Part shown: positions 15,457 through 23,853 of the stretch, in pieces
How positions within the stretch are numbered: the first letter of the stretch is position 1
Layout: every line of letters starts with the position of its first letter
IMG/VR virus record: IMGVR_UViG_3300030102_008449
Location: 10,194 to 43,500 of that record
DNA: 33,307 nt
Direction: 5' to 3' (one strand)
Source of the DNA: a virus
Position numbers and translations under genes: made by a program
The notes under the pieces: generated by a model
The model's database searches: none
Seen by the model: the letters and a program-made list of their open reading frames with translations, nothing else
What the model was told of the DNA's origin: nothing

Positions 15457-16216
15457 AATAAAACATTTTAATACGTCCAAATTTATATAATTCAAGCCAA
15501 AACTTATTTAATATAGTATCTTCATGAAGATCATAAACATGTCCCTCAGATGGGCAATTATCTAAAAATATAGTATATCTACATGTAGGTTTTCCTAAAA
15601 TATAAAAAATATTTAAATGTTCATTTAAGTATCTAACATGTTCTATTGTATCTTTTGAATAAATAAAATCAAATCTTATATCTTTAATATCATTAAGATC
15701 AGTTACTATTTTAACATTAGAATTTTGTCTATAATTTCTTTTTAATTTTTCAGCTGCGGCTAAATTAATTTCTACTAAAAATAAATCAATTTCTTTAGGT
15801 ATATTTTCCCATGGTCTGCCTACTCCAGCCCCAAAGTCTAATACATTAGCTTTCCTTTTATATCTTAGAATTTCATGACTTTCTTCATATGAAGTTAAAA
15901 GACGATCTAAGTTTTGAGCATCAGAATTCCAATTATCAGCATAATCATTACTATATCTATAAATTGATAGCCATTCTTTAGCCGTTGTTTTTAAATTTGA
16001 ATCCTTCCATATACCCCCAACACCGCTAAATTTATAATCATTAAATTTTTTTATTCTTAACTTTTCCCATTCTTTAGGGGGATACCAATTAGTTACTAAC
16101 TTAAGTAAACTGTCTAATTTATCTTCATGTGGTAATTCATATGTAGTTAAGGTTGATAGTTCAGTTTTACTATATTCCCAATAACCTCTTCTATGTTCAG
16201 CTCTTTTTTTCCCCAT
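15449..16216 (-). CDS. Class I SAM-dependent methyltransferase
   Basis: The 255-residue protein has an N-terminal extension of about 120 residues and then the methyltransferase core: VLDFGAGVGRPWENI (SAM-binding motif I), VEINLAAAEKLKRNY with the acidic residue that contacts the ribose, and FDFIYSKDTIEHV (motif IV region with D-T-I-E-H). It probably methylates a sugar or glycan end group, because its neighbours are an epimerase and an acyltransferase. The substrate is inference. The stop overlaps the acyltransferase start by eight bases. Confidence 0.75.
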   Translation of the reverse strand: MGKKRAEHRRGYWEYSKTELSTLTTYELPHEDKLDSLLKLVTNWYPPKEWEKLRIKKFNDYKFSGVGGIWKDSNLKTTAKEWLSIYRYSNDYADNWNSDAQNLDRLLTSYEESHEILRYKRKANVLDFGAGVGRPWENIPKEIDLFLVEINLAAAEKLKRNYRQNSNVKIVTDLNDIKDIRFDFIYSKDTIEHVRYLNEHLNIFYILGKPTCRYTIFLDNCPSEGHVYDLHEDTILNKFWLELYKFGRIKMFYYD

Positions 16217-16217
16217 A

Positions 16218-17147
16218 TTATAATTCTTGGATCCACTCGTTAGTTTTTCTTATTCCTCCAATAATAGTCGTATTATCAAACCAACCTAAATCCTTTAACT
16301 TAGTAGTGTCACCTACTCTTTTATTTTCAACATCATTCCTATTTTCAGGTAATTTATTTACTTTTAAATGCTTTCCAGTAACTAATTCTATTACTTCAAT
16401 TAATTTAGTTAATGAAATTCCAAATTGAGTTGAAACATTAAATACATCTTTATTTGAATTAAATGTAGTTAAAATTATTGCATTAACCACATCTTCTACA
16501 TAAACTAAATCTAATATTTTTTCATCTGGGTTTCCAAATACTGTTATTTCATTATTACCTTGATGTATTTGATTTAACCAATTAAAGATAACTTCAGTAT
16601 AAGCACCTTCACAATCCATTCTAGGTCCATAAACACTAAAAAACCTATTAATTGTATAATCCAAACCATACATGTTATCATAACTTCTAATTAGATTTTC
16701 TGTGTAATATTTTCCAGCTCCATAAACTGTATGAGGAGTACAGGGTGAATCCTCTTTAATTGGTTGAACCTTAGGTTTATTATAAACACTAGCAGTTGAA
16801 GCAAAGAATAACTTTATTTTATTTTTAGTGCAATAATCTACAACATTAAAACCACTATTAGCAATATATTCATGTCCTTCACGGTTAAATTTAGCACACC
16901 TATTAATACGTGTAGCAGCTAAATGGAAAAAATGAGTAACGTTTTTAATAACGCTAAAATCAAAAGTAGAAACATCACCATAAAGAAATTTAATTTTAGG
17001 GTTATCCTGAACATTTCTTAAATTTTCGGTTCTAACTAAATTATCTATAAGGTAGACATTATCAAAACCTTCTTTTAATAATCTTTCACTTAAATGAGAA
17101 CCAATAAATCCCGCTCCACCTGTTATTATTGCGTTTTTTCTTTCCAT
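16218..17147 (-). CDS. NAD-dependent epimerase/dehydratase (extended SDR)
   Basis: The 309-residue protein begins [19 protein letters not shown] (6-24), with GxxGxxG, and carries ASTASVYNKP and the catalytic Tyr-x3-Lys in VYGAGKYYTENL. Downstream blocks RFFSVYGPRM and LVYVEDVVNAI are typical of GalE, WbpP and related epimerases. It probably epimerises or dehydrates a UDP- or GDP-sugar with bound NAD. Whether it is a GDP-fucose synthase cannot be decided; the start region looks more GalE-like. Overlaps the upstream GT2 gene by 22 bases. Confidence 0.85.
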   Translation of the reverse strand: MERKNAIITGGAGFIGSHLSERLLKEGFDNVYLIDNLVRTENLRNVQDNPKIKFLYGDVSTFDFSVIKNVTHFFHLAATRINRCAKFNREGHEYIANSGFNVVDYCTKNKIKLFFASTASVYNKPKVQPIKEDSPCTPHTVYGAGKYYTENLIRSYDNMYGLDYTINRFFSVYGPRMDCEGAYTEVIFNWLNQIHQGNNEITVFGNPDEKILDLVYVEDVVNAIILTTFNSNKDVFNVSTQFGISLTKLIEVIELVTGKHLKVNKLPENRNDVENKRVGDTTKLKDLGWFDNTTIIGGIRKTNEWIQEL

Positions 17148-17890
17148 AACTTTTTAAATTCATCAATCATTACCTTGTTAAAATCTTCAAACCCACCTAG
17201 ATTGCTTGTAGAATAATCAGATACTCTATATAGCCAAGTAGGATTAGGTTCATATGTACCTTTGTGTTCATTAATTAATATAAGTGCCCAATAAGCCATA
17301 TCAGCAGCACCTTTAAATGTTTTTAAATCAGGTTCACCTATTAGGTTATGTAATTCTTTTCTATACATTGTACCTGGTGCTAGCATAGCATTATTGGCTC
17401 TTGTTATTTCATTATTAGTAATACCAAACCATTCTTTAAATCTATCAAGTGGTTCCATATAATTAGGTTTAAATTCAGGATGAATCATTGGGCCTAATTG
17501 ATTTAATTTTTCATCTGCTCTAATACCATTACTACTAAAAAACATTACTTCAGGTAAACTAAAGGCAATTTTACCTTTTTCATAAAAATCTCTAGTAAAT
17601 ACATCATCTTGTCCTGTATTGTGGATAATATCTCCTTCAACTAAAGGTAAAGCTCCAACCCATCCACCACTACAAATACCCATTCCAAAATTATAGTCAC
17701 TATAATGATATATAACTTTATCATTAACTAAATCCTTTACATCATCAAATATTTCTTTATCACCATTATCATTAAAAAGAATATATTGATAATCAATATT
17801 TGCCTCTTTTAGTGCATGTAAATTATACTGTACAGATTCATTTACATAAGGATTACGTTTATATAAATTATGTATTATTGATATTTTCAT
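17126..17890 (-). CDS. GT2-like glycosyltransferase
   Basis: The 254-residue protein has the GT-A beginning ([20 protein letters not shown]), a nucleotide-binding part with YILFNDNGD and a [20 protein letters not shown] block where the QDD pair stands for the DxD metal site. The later region ([18 protein letters not shown]) is typical of GT2 acceptor regions. It probably adds one sugar to a growing glycan. It overlaps the HAD-acyltransferase fusion by four bases (ATGA) and the SDR by 22. Confidence 0.75.
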   Translation of the reverse strand: MKISIIHNLYKRNPYVNESVQYNLHALKEANIDYQYILFNDNGDKEIFDDVKDLVNDKVIYHYSDYNFGMGICSGGWVGALPLVEGDIIHNTGQDDVFTRDFYEKGKIAFSLPEVMFFSSNGIRADEKLNQLGPMIHPEFKPNYMEPLDRFKEWFGITNNEITRANNAMLAPGTMYRKELHNLIGEPDLKTFKGAADMAYWALILINEHKGTYEPNPTWLYRVSDYSTSNLGGFEDFNKVMIDEFKKLWKEKTQ

Positions 17891-18642
17891 TTAGCAGGAT
17901 TACCTTTTACAATTGTATTAGCTGGTATATCTTTTGTTACTACAGCTCCAGCTCCAATAATAACATTATCACCTATATTTACAGGTAATATAGTAGCATT
18001 AGATCCTATTCTAACATTATTACCTATTATAGTTTCTCTTTCTACCCATTTATCTCTATCCTCTGTAAATTTATCATTAGTAAACATTACACCATGACCA
18101 ATAAAACAGTTATTACCTATAATAACCCCAGAGCATATAAAAGAATGAGATGAAATCCTAGTATTATTGCCAATAGTACTTCTTTCTTGTATTTCAACAA
18201 ATGGGCCTACAAAACAATCATTTCCAATGCTACAACCATACAAATTAACAGGTTGTACTATTTTAGTACCTTTACCTAACATAACATCAGGTAAATGATC
18301 AGGATACAGTTCTTCTATTCTTTTGGCTTTATCATCTATTACTAAATCAAAACTACCCTTTTCTTCACCAACAATTAACTTATCAAATTTGCAACCCCAT
18401 TCTGTTAATTGGTTATGGGTAAACTCTCTATAATCAATTTTTGAAGAATTACCTCTAGCTGTCCAATAAGTTATATGCCAACCCTCATCTTTAAGTCTAT
18501 TTATTTTATTAATATTTTTATAATTAGGTTCTGCTAAGTCATATCTTCTAATATCTGAATAAAAACATATAGTTTCATCAATATCAATATAAGCCTTTTT
18601 TTGTTTATCAGAAAATCTTTTAGCTACTTTAAATTCTTGCAT
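17887..18642 (-). CDS. HAD phosphatase-hexapeptide acyltransferase fusion
   Basis: This 251-residue protein joins two domains. Residues 15-110 are HAD-like: [11 protein letters not shown] (Asp20 and Asp22 as motif I), TYWTARGNS (motif II), and LVIDDKAKR (motif IV). Residues 120-251 are a left-handed beta helix: [34 protein letters not shown] and [19 protein letters not shown]. The second part resembles WlbB/WbpD-type N-acetyltransferases of UDP-3-amino-sugars. The two activities would be dephosphorylation and acylation of sugar intermediates. The gene overlaps its neighbours by four bases or less. A HAD fused to an acyltransferase is unusual; an assembly error is unlikely because the frame is continuous. 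Confidence 0.75.
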   Translation of the reverse strand: MQEFKVAKRFSDKQKKAYIDIDETICFYSDIRRYDLAEPNYKNINKINRLKDEGWHITYWTARGNSSKIDYREFTHNQLTEWGCKFDKLIVGEEKGSFDLVIDDKAKRIEELYPDHLPDVMLGKGTKIVQPVNLYGCSIGNDCFVGPFVEIQERSTIGNNTRISSHSFICSGVIIGNNCFIGHGVMFTNDKFTEDRDKWVERETIIGNNVRIGSNATILPVNIGDNVIIGAGAVVTKDIPANTIVKGNPAK

Positions 18643-18930
18643 TTACCAAATTTTAATTTTACATCTTAATATATCCCAAAACATCATCCAATCAGCAATT
18701 TTGGCTTTTATAGGATCATGAAAGGCAGCAGGTTCATTTTTTTCAAATAAATAATGTCCTGTCCAAGCAAATGGGTAAATAATAAAAGGTATAATAGGTA
18801 TTAAATACCATAACCAATAATAAAAAATTAAATAAGTACATATTAAAGTAACCCATTGACCTAAAAAGTGTAACCTAATACAATTTTTGTTTTGATGAAG
18901 TTTTAAATACATTTTATAATAATCCTTCAT
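18643..18930 (-). CDS. Mpo1-like (DUF962) membrane protein
   Basis: This 95-residue protein has about two hydrophobic membrane segments (around 22-56) and the DUF962-type pattern PFAWTGHYLFEKNEPAAF (53-70), with His12, His21 and His59 as likely metal ligands. Yeast Mpo1 is an Fe(II)-dependent dioxygenase that degrades 2-hydroxy fatty acids; bacterial members are poorly studied. Its position inside a glycan block suggests a lipid-linked step or membrane anchoring, but this is inference. It starts inside the stop region of the upstream GT2 gene (17-base overlap). Confidence 0.65.
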   Translation of the reverse strand: MKDYYKMYLKLHQNKNCIRLHFLGQWVTLICTYLIFYYWLWYLIPIIPFIIYPFAWTGHYLFEKNEPAAFHDPIKAKIADWMMFWDILRCKIKIW

Positions 18931-19540
18931 AAAATTTATTTTGTTTTTCTTGCTTTTCTATTGTTTTATGGTGATATAAAGCTAAGTCTTCCATAGGAGG
19001 TAGAGCAGCAAATCTTTTATGTCCCTCTAATACTTCATGTACTTTATTTTTCCACTTAATTTCTGGTTTATTTTTCCAAATACGCCATTGATAGTCCGGC
19101 CAATTAACCCAATTTCTCTCATTTAGTTTCCAACCCCATTTTTGGACATGTTCATCTAAAATACCTTTTACTGTATTTACTCTAGGAACTAGATAAACCT
19201 CACTTGATGGATTAGATTCTATTATCTTAGGAAGATTTCTAATTAATAATCTATTAGGTACTTCATCAGCATCAATTTGAAATATATAATCACCAGAACA
19301 CATTTCTGATAATTGGTTTTTCCAATCTGCGAAATGATGTTTAAAAGTTGCTGCAACATATTTAGTATTAGGTTCATCTTTTAATTCTAAAACACGATCC
19401 CATACCTCAGCAGTACCTTTGCCTTTATCAAATAAAACTACTATTTCATCTTCAGGTCTCCTATTATCTAATAGAAAATTAAGTAATGTTGTAATTTCAT
19501 TTAATTCATTGCAAACAGTAATAGCGTAACTTATTTTCAT
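18914..19540 (-). CDS. GT2-family glycosyltransferase
   Basis: The 208-residue protein begins KISYAITVCNELNEITTLLN, the usual GT2 entry, and carries EIVVLFDKGKGTAEVWDRVL and DYIFQIDADEVPNRLL, where Asp-Ala-Asp is the DxD metal motif. After about residue 120 KWGWKLNERNWVNWPDYQWR resembles the acceptor region of LPS core glucosyltransferases (WaaE/KdtX type). It should transfer a hexose or heptose. A TTTCGTATATT motif lies 21 bases before the start, inside the end of the upstream gene, so this gene may head its own unit. Confidence 0.8.
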   Translation of the reverse strand: MKISYAITVCNELNEITTLLNFLLDNRRPEDEIVVLFDKGKGTAEVWDRVLELKDEPNTKYVAATFKHHFADWKNQLSEMCSGDYIFQIDADEVPNRLLIRNLPKIIESNPSSEVYLVPRVNTVKGILDEHVQKWGWKLNERNWVNWPDYQWRIWKNKPEIKWKNKVHEVLEGHKRFAALPPMEDLALYHHKTIEKQEKQNKFYEGLL

Positions 19541-19546
19541 ATAATA

Positions 19547-19963
19547 TTAAGGTAATAATCCAATATACGAAAGAGCATCCATAAAGTCACGTTCTTTAAA
19601 GTGTTTTACTGTACTCATATCCGTTTTATATTCCCCATCTTCATTTTTAACAGCTTCAACAGCTGCCCATTTCCATTCATCTTTATTTGTCCCATCAGCA
19701 AAAACCATACCTTTTTCTTTAACGTTAATTGTATTAGGTAACCATATTAATTCAGTATTAGGGTCTACCCAAGCTAAATCCTTATATAATTCAGGTAGTA
19801 TTTCCCATTGTTCATTAAAAAACTGGGATCCTTTTTTCATTAAGCTATTAGTCCAAAATCCACAAGACATACTATAATAGTTAGTTATATCTTTATTAAC
19901 CTCAACTTTATAACATAAATCACCACCTGATTTAGGACAATTTATTATTTCATCGTGTTGCAT
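19547..19963 (-). CDS. Hypothetical protein with four cysteines, in glycan block
   Basis: The 138-residue protein begins MQHDEIINCPKSGGDLCYKV, with a C-x7-C pair, then MSCGFWTNSLMKKG; the rest is acidic and Trp-rich (DEWKWAAVEAVKNEDGEYKT). I do not recognise a family. The lack of a signal peptide or membrane segment suggests a cytoplasmic protein. It follows the GT4 gene by one base, and the next start lies just past its stop. It may assist the glycosyltransferases or be an unrelated phage accessory protein. Confidence 0.6.
   Translation of the reverse strand: MQHDEIINCPKSGGDLCYKVEVNKDITNYYSMSCGFWTNSLMKKGSQFFNEQWEILPELYKDLAWVDPNTELIWLPNTINVKEKGMVFADGTNKDEWKWAAVEAVKNEDGEYKTDMSTVKHFKERDFMDALSYIGLLP
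19562..19572 (-). promoter_or_regulatory. TTTCGTATATT motif, copy 3 (inside upstream gene)
   Basis: The exact TTTCGTATATT is found 21 bases before the ATG at 19540. It lies within the last codons of the 19547-19963 gene (Leu-Ser-Tyr-Ile), so coding constraint could also explain it. Its spacing to the start matches copies 1, 2 and 5. Confidence 0.4.
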
Positions 19964-19964
19964 A

Positions 19965-21260
19965 TTATTTTAATTTTTCTAATTTTGGTAATTCTAATTT
20001 TGGCATTTGGAGTTGTACCTGTTCTGCAAATTCAGGAAGATTATCTTCTAAAATTGTATCTACTAAATCTCTCATATTCTCCCAACTAAAATTACTTTTG
20101 GCAAAATGTTTTTGTTTTCTAGCTCTATCTGAAAACTTTTTATAATGTTTATATAAATTCTTTAAAGTTGTTCCTACGTGGGGTTCACTTACTTTAAACC
20201 ACTTTGCTTCTTTAATTAACCAAGCATTAGCAGCTGATTCATGTACAGGTTCTAATGTACCAGGTAATAGCGAAGTATATTCTGGATTTAAGAAATCCAT
20301 ATGACCAGACCAACCTGAAGCCATAATTGGTTTTCCTGTTAATCCAAATTCTAGTAATGGTCTTCCAAATCCTTCTCCTTTAGTTAAACTTAACATAGCT
20401 TTAACTTTTGGATGGTTATATAATTCATTCATCTCCTGATCACTAAATTCCCCGGATAATAAATAAACATTAGGTAAATTAGATGATTTTATACTTTTTC
20501 TAATATCCTTAATTTTATTTAATATTTGATCTCTACTTATATAAGATGAAACTCCCGTAGATGCTTTTAATATTAGTGCTGGTTTAGGTCCTCTTTTATC
20601 TTTGAAAGTTTCATAAAATGATTTTACTAATAACCCTACATTTTTTCTATCATGACCTAAATCACCATTCATCCAATGGCCTACAAATAAGAAACAAAAT
20701 TGCTCATCTATTTCTTTTAAGTTGATATTTTTAATTTCATTAGGTTTTAAGGTTTTATAAATATCTAAATTTACACCTTCAAATACTGTTTTAATAGGTT
20801 TAATTAATTTAATTTGCCCCATTACTTGTTGTGTTTGAGGATTTTTCTTTTCATAAACCATATTTTCAAAATTTACCTTAGAAAAATCAGAAGATACTAA
20901 ATTTAAATCCATTCTATTCATTCCCTCAACCCACTCAGGTTTACAAGCTGTTGCCTCAATACCAGCTGTTAAGCCAATATTATATTTTCCAACAGGTTGG
21001 AATTCATTAGGAATAGTTATTTGCATCCATATATCAGGTTTTTGCTGTTGCCAATTGGGTTTAGCTAAATGTCCTAATAAAAAATCCCATTCAGGATTTT
21101 GATGACAAAAACCCCAAGATGTTTCTCCCCATCTTTGAGATAATAATTCAACTTTATATTTATCTAAATCAATAATAGCCTTAACTATATCTCTAGCTCT
21201 TGCTCCATATCCTGAGTAAGTGTCAAATGGACATGATATTACAAATCTTGGTTTGCTCAT
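19965..21260 (-). CDS. GT4-family glycosyltransferase (GT-B)
   Basis: The 431-residue protein has an N-terminal domain starting FVISCPFDTYSGYGARARD, a typical GT-B acceptor loop, and a C-terminal domain with LFVGHWMNGDLGHDRKNVG and LSLTKGEGFGRPLLEFGLTG, the Glu-x7-Glu signature that binds the donor sugar. It ends with a short Lys/Leu-rich tail with a repeated PKLE motif. It should be a retaining sugar transferase using a nucleotide sugar. Its start overlaps the stop of the next GT4 gene by one base. Confidence 0.85.
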   Translation of the reverse strand: MSKPRFVISCPFDTYSGYGARARDIVKAIIDLDKYKVELLSQRWGETSWGFCHQNPEWDFLLGHLAKPNWQQQKPDIWMQITIPNEFQPVGKYNIGLTAGIEATACKPEWVEGMNRMDLNLVSSDFSKVNFENMVYEKKNPQTQQVMGQIKLIKPIKTVFEGVNLDIYKTLKPNEIKNINLKEIDEQFCFLFVGHWMNGDLGHDRKNVGLLVKSFYETFKDKRGPKPALILKASTGVSSYISRDQILNKIKDIRKSIKSSNLPNVYLLSGEFSDQEMNELYNHPKVKAMLSLTKGEGFGRPLLEFGLTGKPIMASGWSGHMDFLNPEYTSLLPGTLEPVHESAANAWLIKEAKWFKVSEPHVGTTLKNLYKHYKKFSDRARKQKHFAKSNFSWENMRDLVDTILEDNLPEFAEQVQLQMPKLELPKLEKLK

Positions 21261-22705
21261 TAATATATAATTTTATGGTTTAAAAATTTTCCTTTGTACT
21301 CATTAGCATTTATTATTTCATATTTTTCTTTACCTTTAAAAATAGTAAATAATTCATCTATAGCATTAATAACCCTTTTTGCTTGATGTTTTGAAGTAAA
21401 TCCTGCCTCATCTCCTATAGCCCAATCTCTACCTAATTTACCTCTTCTTTTCAATTCCTTTCTACCTAACTTATATACTTCCTTTATCCTTTCAGCTGCG
21501 TCCTCCCAAGTACATCTATCATCGTAAATGTAAGGTGTTGGAGGAGAACCCTGGATTGATCTACTAGTAGGGTAAACGGGAAATGCCCATTCTCCATGTT
21601 TTTTAAAAGTACCCCTATGATTTGAAGGTATATCTTTACTTGGTGTAAACCAGTTACCTTCATTATCAATAAATCTCATTTGATCCTGCATCCCACCAGT
21701 AACATTAGCTATTATAGGAGTACCAGCTAAAATAGATTCAGTATTAGCTAACCCCCAACCTTCATTAGAAGTTAATAATATAGTACAATCAGCCATATTA
21801 TAAAAGAAATTTAGTTGTTTTTCAGACAACTTTTGATCTATCAAATATATTTGATCATGATACTTTTCACCTAGTAGATATTCAATTACTTGAGGTAAAT
21901 CGGTTCCTGGGTCTGTTACTTTTTCTGTTTTAAGAATAAAAGCACATTTTTTAGCTTTATCTTCAGGTAATGAATCTAAAAATGCTCTAAATGCTAATAA
22001 AGTATCTGGTATTTGTTTTCTTCTTATATTTCTTGAGTTGAAATAAAGTGTAAAATCATATTCTTTACCTTTAAATACTGCATTTTTAAATTCTTGCAAT
22101 TCATTATCAGTATCATCTATTGGTTTATATGCATTAGTATCTTTACCATGAGGAACATACTTAAATAATCTTCTAGAATTATCACATCCTTCTAATACTA
22201 ATTTATTGATATTAACAGTTTGTTTAGAAATACCCATTAATAAGTCACAAGCTTCATAGTAAGGCCTATTATACATTGGAGCTGGGTAATCATCCCAAAT
22301 GTTTAGATAAATTATAGGAATATTTTTTCTTATTTCTTGTTCCATATTCCAAACATGCATAAAATATCTTGGATCCGTAAATAAAAACATTGCATCAGGT
22401 TTTTCAATCTGCAACAATTGTCTAATAATATTAGGATCACCATACCCATTAGTTGGATAAAGCATAACTGAAGCATCACTTAATCCTGTCATTTTATTAG
22501 TATCAGCACTAATATCTAGTTTTTTTCCTACATCTGGATGTTTAATGGCGCCAGACATTTGCACCCAATTAAAGTGTTGAGCAGTATGTAAAACTATTTC
22601 TTTAGCTACTGTAGCTACACCAGAGTGAACTCTAATGTCATCACATATTAAAAGTATTTTTTTCCTTTTATTAGGTGGTAAATATTTAAATTGTTCTTTA
22701 TTCAT
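21260..22705 (-). CDS. GT4-family glycosyltransferase (GT-B), long form
   Basis: The 481-residue protein begins KKILLICDDIRVHSGVATVA, the glycine-rich start of GT-B transferases, and carries SNEGWGLANTESILAGTPII, the Glu-x7-Glu donor site, near residue 315. A C-terminal extension rich in charged residues follows the core. It pairs with the 19965-21260 transferase (stop and start share one base), so the two may act in sequence. It is the first gene of the glycan block after the ribbon-helix-helix gene. Confidence 0.85.
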   Translation of the reverse strand: MNKEQFKYLPPNKRKKILLICDDIRVHSGVATVAKEIVLHTAQHFNWVQMSGAIKHPDVGKKLDISADTNKMTGLSDASVMLYPTNGYGDPNIIRQLLQIEKPDAMFLFTDPRYFMHVWNMEQEIRKNIPIIYLNIWDDYPAPMYNRPYYEACDLLMGISKQTVNINKLVLEGCDNSRRLFKYVPHGKDTNAYKPIDDTDNELQEFKNAVFKGKEYDFTLYFNSRNIRRKQIPDTLLAFRAFLDSLPEDKAKKCAFILKTEKVTDPGTDLPQVIEYLLGEKYHDQIYLIDQKLSEKQLNFFYNMADCTILLTSNEGWGLANTESILAGTPIIANVTGGMQDQMRFIDNEGNWFTPSKDIPSNHRGTFKKHGEWAFPVYPTSRSIQGSPPTPYIYDDRCTWEDAAERIKEVYKLGRKELKRRGKLGRDWAIGDEAGFTSKHQAKRVINAIDELFTIFKGKEKYEIINANEYKGKFLNHKIIY

Positions 22706-22708
22706 TGA

Positions 22709-22897
22709 TTATAATTCGAGGTTTGTTTGATTGGTTATTTGTTTACGAAAATCATCATCTGTAAGGTACAAAAACAAAGCACGGTCTGCAAGTTTTTGGA
22801 ATGAAAATTTCCTTTTTACACATTCAATCTTAAAATTCTCGAATAAATCGCTTTTAACTTTAACACTAGTTAGTGTCATTGGTTTTTTATTTGTCAT
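22709..22897 (-). CDS. Ribbon-helix-helix transcription regulator
   Basis: This 62-residue protein shows an Arc/CopG-like pattern: the strand TLTSVKVKSDLFENFKIEC, then helices (FSFQKLADRALFLYLTDDDF). Such proteins dimerise to bind short palindromes and often repress their own operon. The start at 22897 follows ATTAAGATT and a promoter-like region (22917-22944). It lies directly before the long GT4 gene (4 bases), so it is well placed to control the glycan block. Target and sign of control are not known. Confidence 0.75.
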   Translation of the reverse strand: MTNKKPMTLTSVKVKSDLFENFKIECVKRKFSFQKLADRALFLYLTDDDFRKQITNQTNLEL

Positions 22898-22916
22898 AAT
22901 CTTAATTTATTAAAAC

Positions 22917-22944
22917 GTTTATTATACATATATAAGTATTTATA
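22917..22944 (-). promoter_or_regulatory. Promoter-like region before the RHH gene
   Basis: The minus strand carries TATAAATA (22937-22944), identical to the T4 late promoter core, and 6 bases further ATATGTATAATAAAC (22917-22931), which includes TATAAT. The second 15-mer occurs again exactly at 29933-29947 before hsp20. No -35 box is clear. The gap between the nuclease stop (22957) and the RHH start (22897) is 59 bases, enough for a real promoter. Confidence 0.5.
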
Positions 22945-22956
22945 AAAGTCGCTCTT

Positions 22957-23850
22957 TTATTCACAATACCCACAAGTACAGGGGTAATTTTGTTCCTTAA
23001 TTTTTCCTTGGGAATTAAACACGTGAGACATAAAATCATTTACGTATTTATTAGCCCTATTTAACTTTATTTTACCACTTGGGGGTGAAAATTCTTGTAT
23101 TCTTGTTTGTGCCCAGTCACAGTTTTCATATAATTTTCTTTTTACTATAAAAAATTTGATATCTATTTTATCTAAAGGTATGTTATATAATTCCGAGAAG
23201 TATTTTTTGTATAGTATAAGTTGAAATTGTTTGTCTTCATTCTTTTTCATCTTATCATGCCACCCTCTAGTACTTGTTTTTATATCAATAATAGTAAAAG
23301 TATCACTACGTTCATGATATAAAACAATATCTAACATTCCTTTAAACAGTAAATTATTTAACATTTTATTAGGAGTATTAATAATAGGTAATTCAATACC
23401 TACTAAATAAGTACCTCTTTTTGAGAAATAACCACCTACCTTTTTCTTAAAAAATCTTAATATTTCAACTCCATCTTCAAAAAATTCCCTCATTTCAGCA
23501 GCATCCGAAAAATGAACTTCCTTATTCTGTTTATACTGTTTTTGGTAAGCCCCAATAAATACTTCTTGAAATCTATCTATTAATTCTAATTTATTAGCAG
23601 CTACCTTAGATTGTTCATAAAATACAGTTAAATATTCCTGAATTACCTCATGTATAGCTATACCAAAAACTAAATAAATAGAAACATCTCTTTGACTAAT
23701 CTTATCCTTATAATGCAATGCCCATTTTCTTTGACATTGTTTAAACATAGATATCTGAGAATATGAGATATTCTTTTGGTATGAGTAATCAATCTCGTGG
23801 GGAGGATTCTTTTGAATCTCCCTAACTATTTTAGGTAATTTTTTAGCCAA
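22957..23850 (-). CDS. RecB/Cas4-type PD-(D/E)XK nuclease
   Basis: The 297-residue protein has the exonuclease motifs: SQISMFKQCQRKW (31-43), GIAIHEVIQEY (His67), GMLDIVLY (Asp174), IIDIKTS (Asp189-x-Lys191) and QLILYKKYF (Gln210-x3-Tyr214). Four cysteines stand at 39, 291, 293 and 296, one N-terminal and three C-terminal, the arrangement seen in Cas4/AddB Fe-S nucleases, although the C-x-C-x2-C spacing is not usual. It probably degrades or trims DNA ends in replication and recombination. No CRISPR repeat is near. The start is three bases after the 23854-24255 stop. Confidence 0.75.
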   Translation of the reverse strand: MAKKLPKIVREIQKNPPHEIDYSYQKNISYSQISMFKQCQRKWALHYKDKISQRDVSIYLVFGIAIHEVIQEYLTVFYEQSKVAANKLELIDRFQEVFIGAYQKQYKQNKEVHFSDAAEMREFFEDGVEILRFFKKKVGGYFSKRGTYLVGIELPIINTPNKMLNNLLFKGMLDIVLYHERSDTFTIIDIKTSTRGWHDKMKKNEDKQFQLILYKKYFSELYNIPLDKIDIKFFIVKRKLYENCDWAQTRIQEFSPPSGKIKLNRANKYVNDFMSHVFNSQGKIKEQNYPCTCGYCE

Positions 23851-23853
23851 AAT

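Noticed and set aside
4649-22705. Bacterial chromosome O-antigen cluster
   Set aside because: The block is flanked by T4-type clamp, loader, polymerase fragment and ligase genes in tight phage-style spacing, so a phage is the better explanation.
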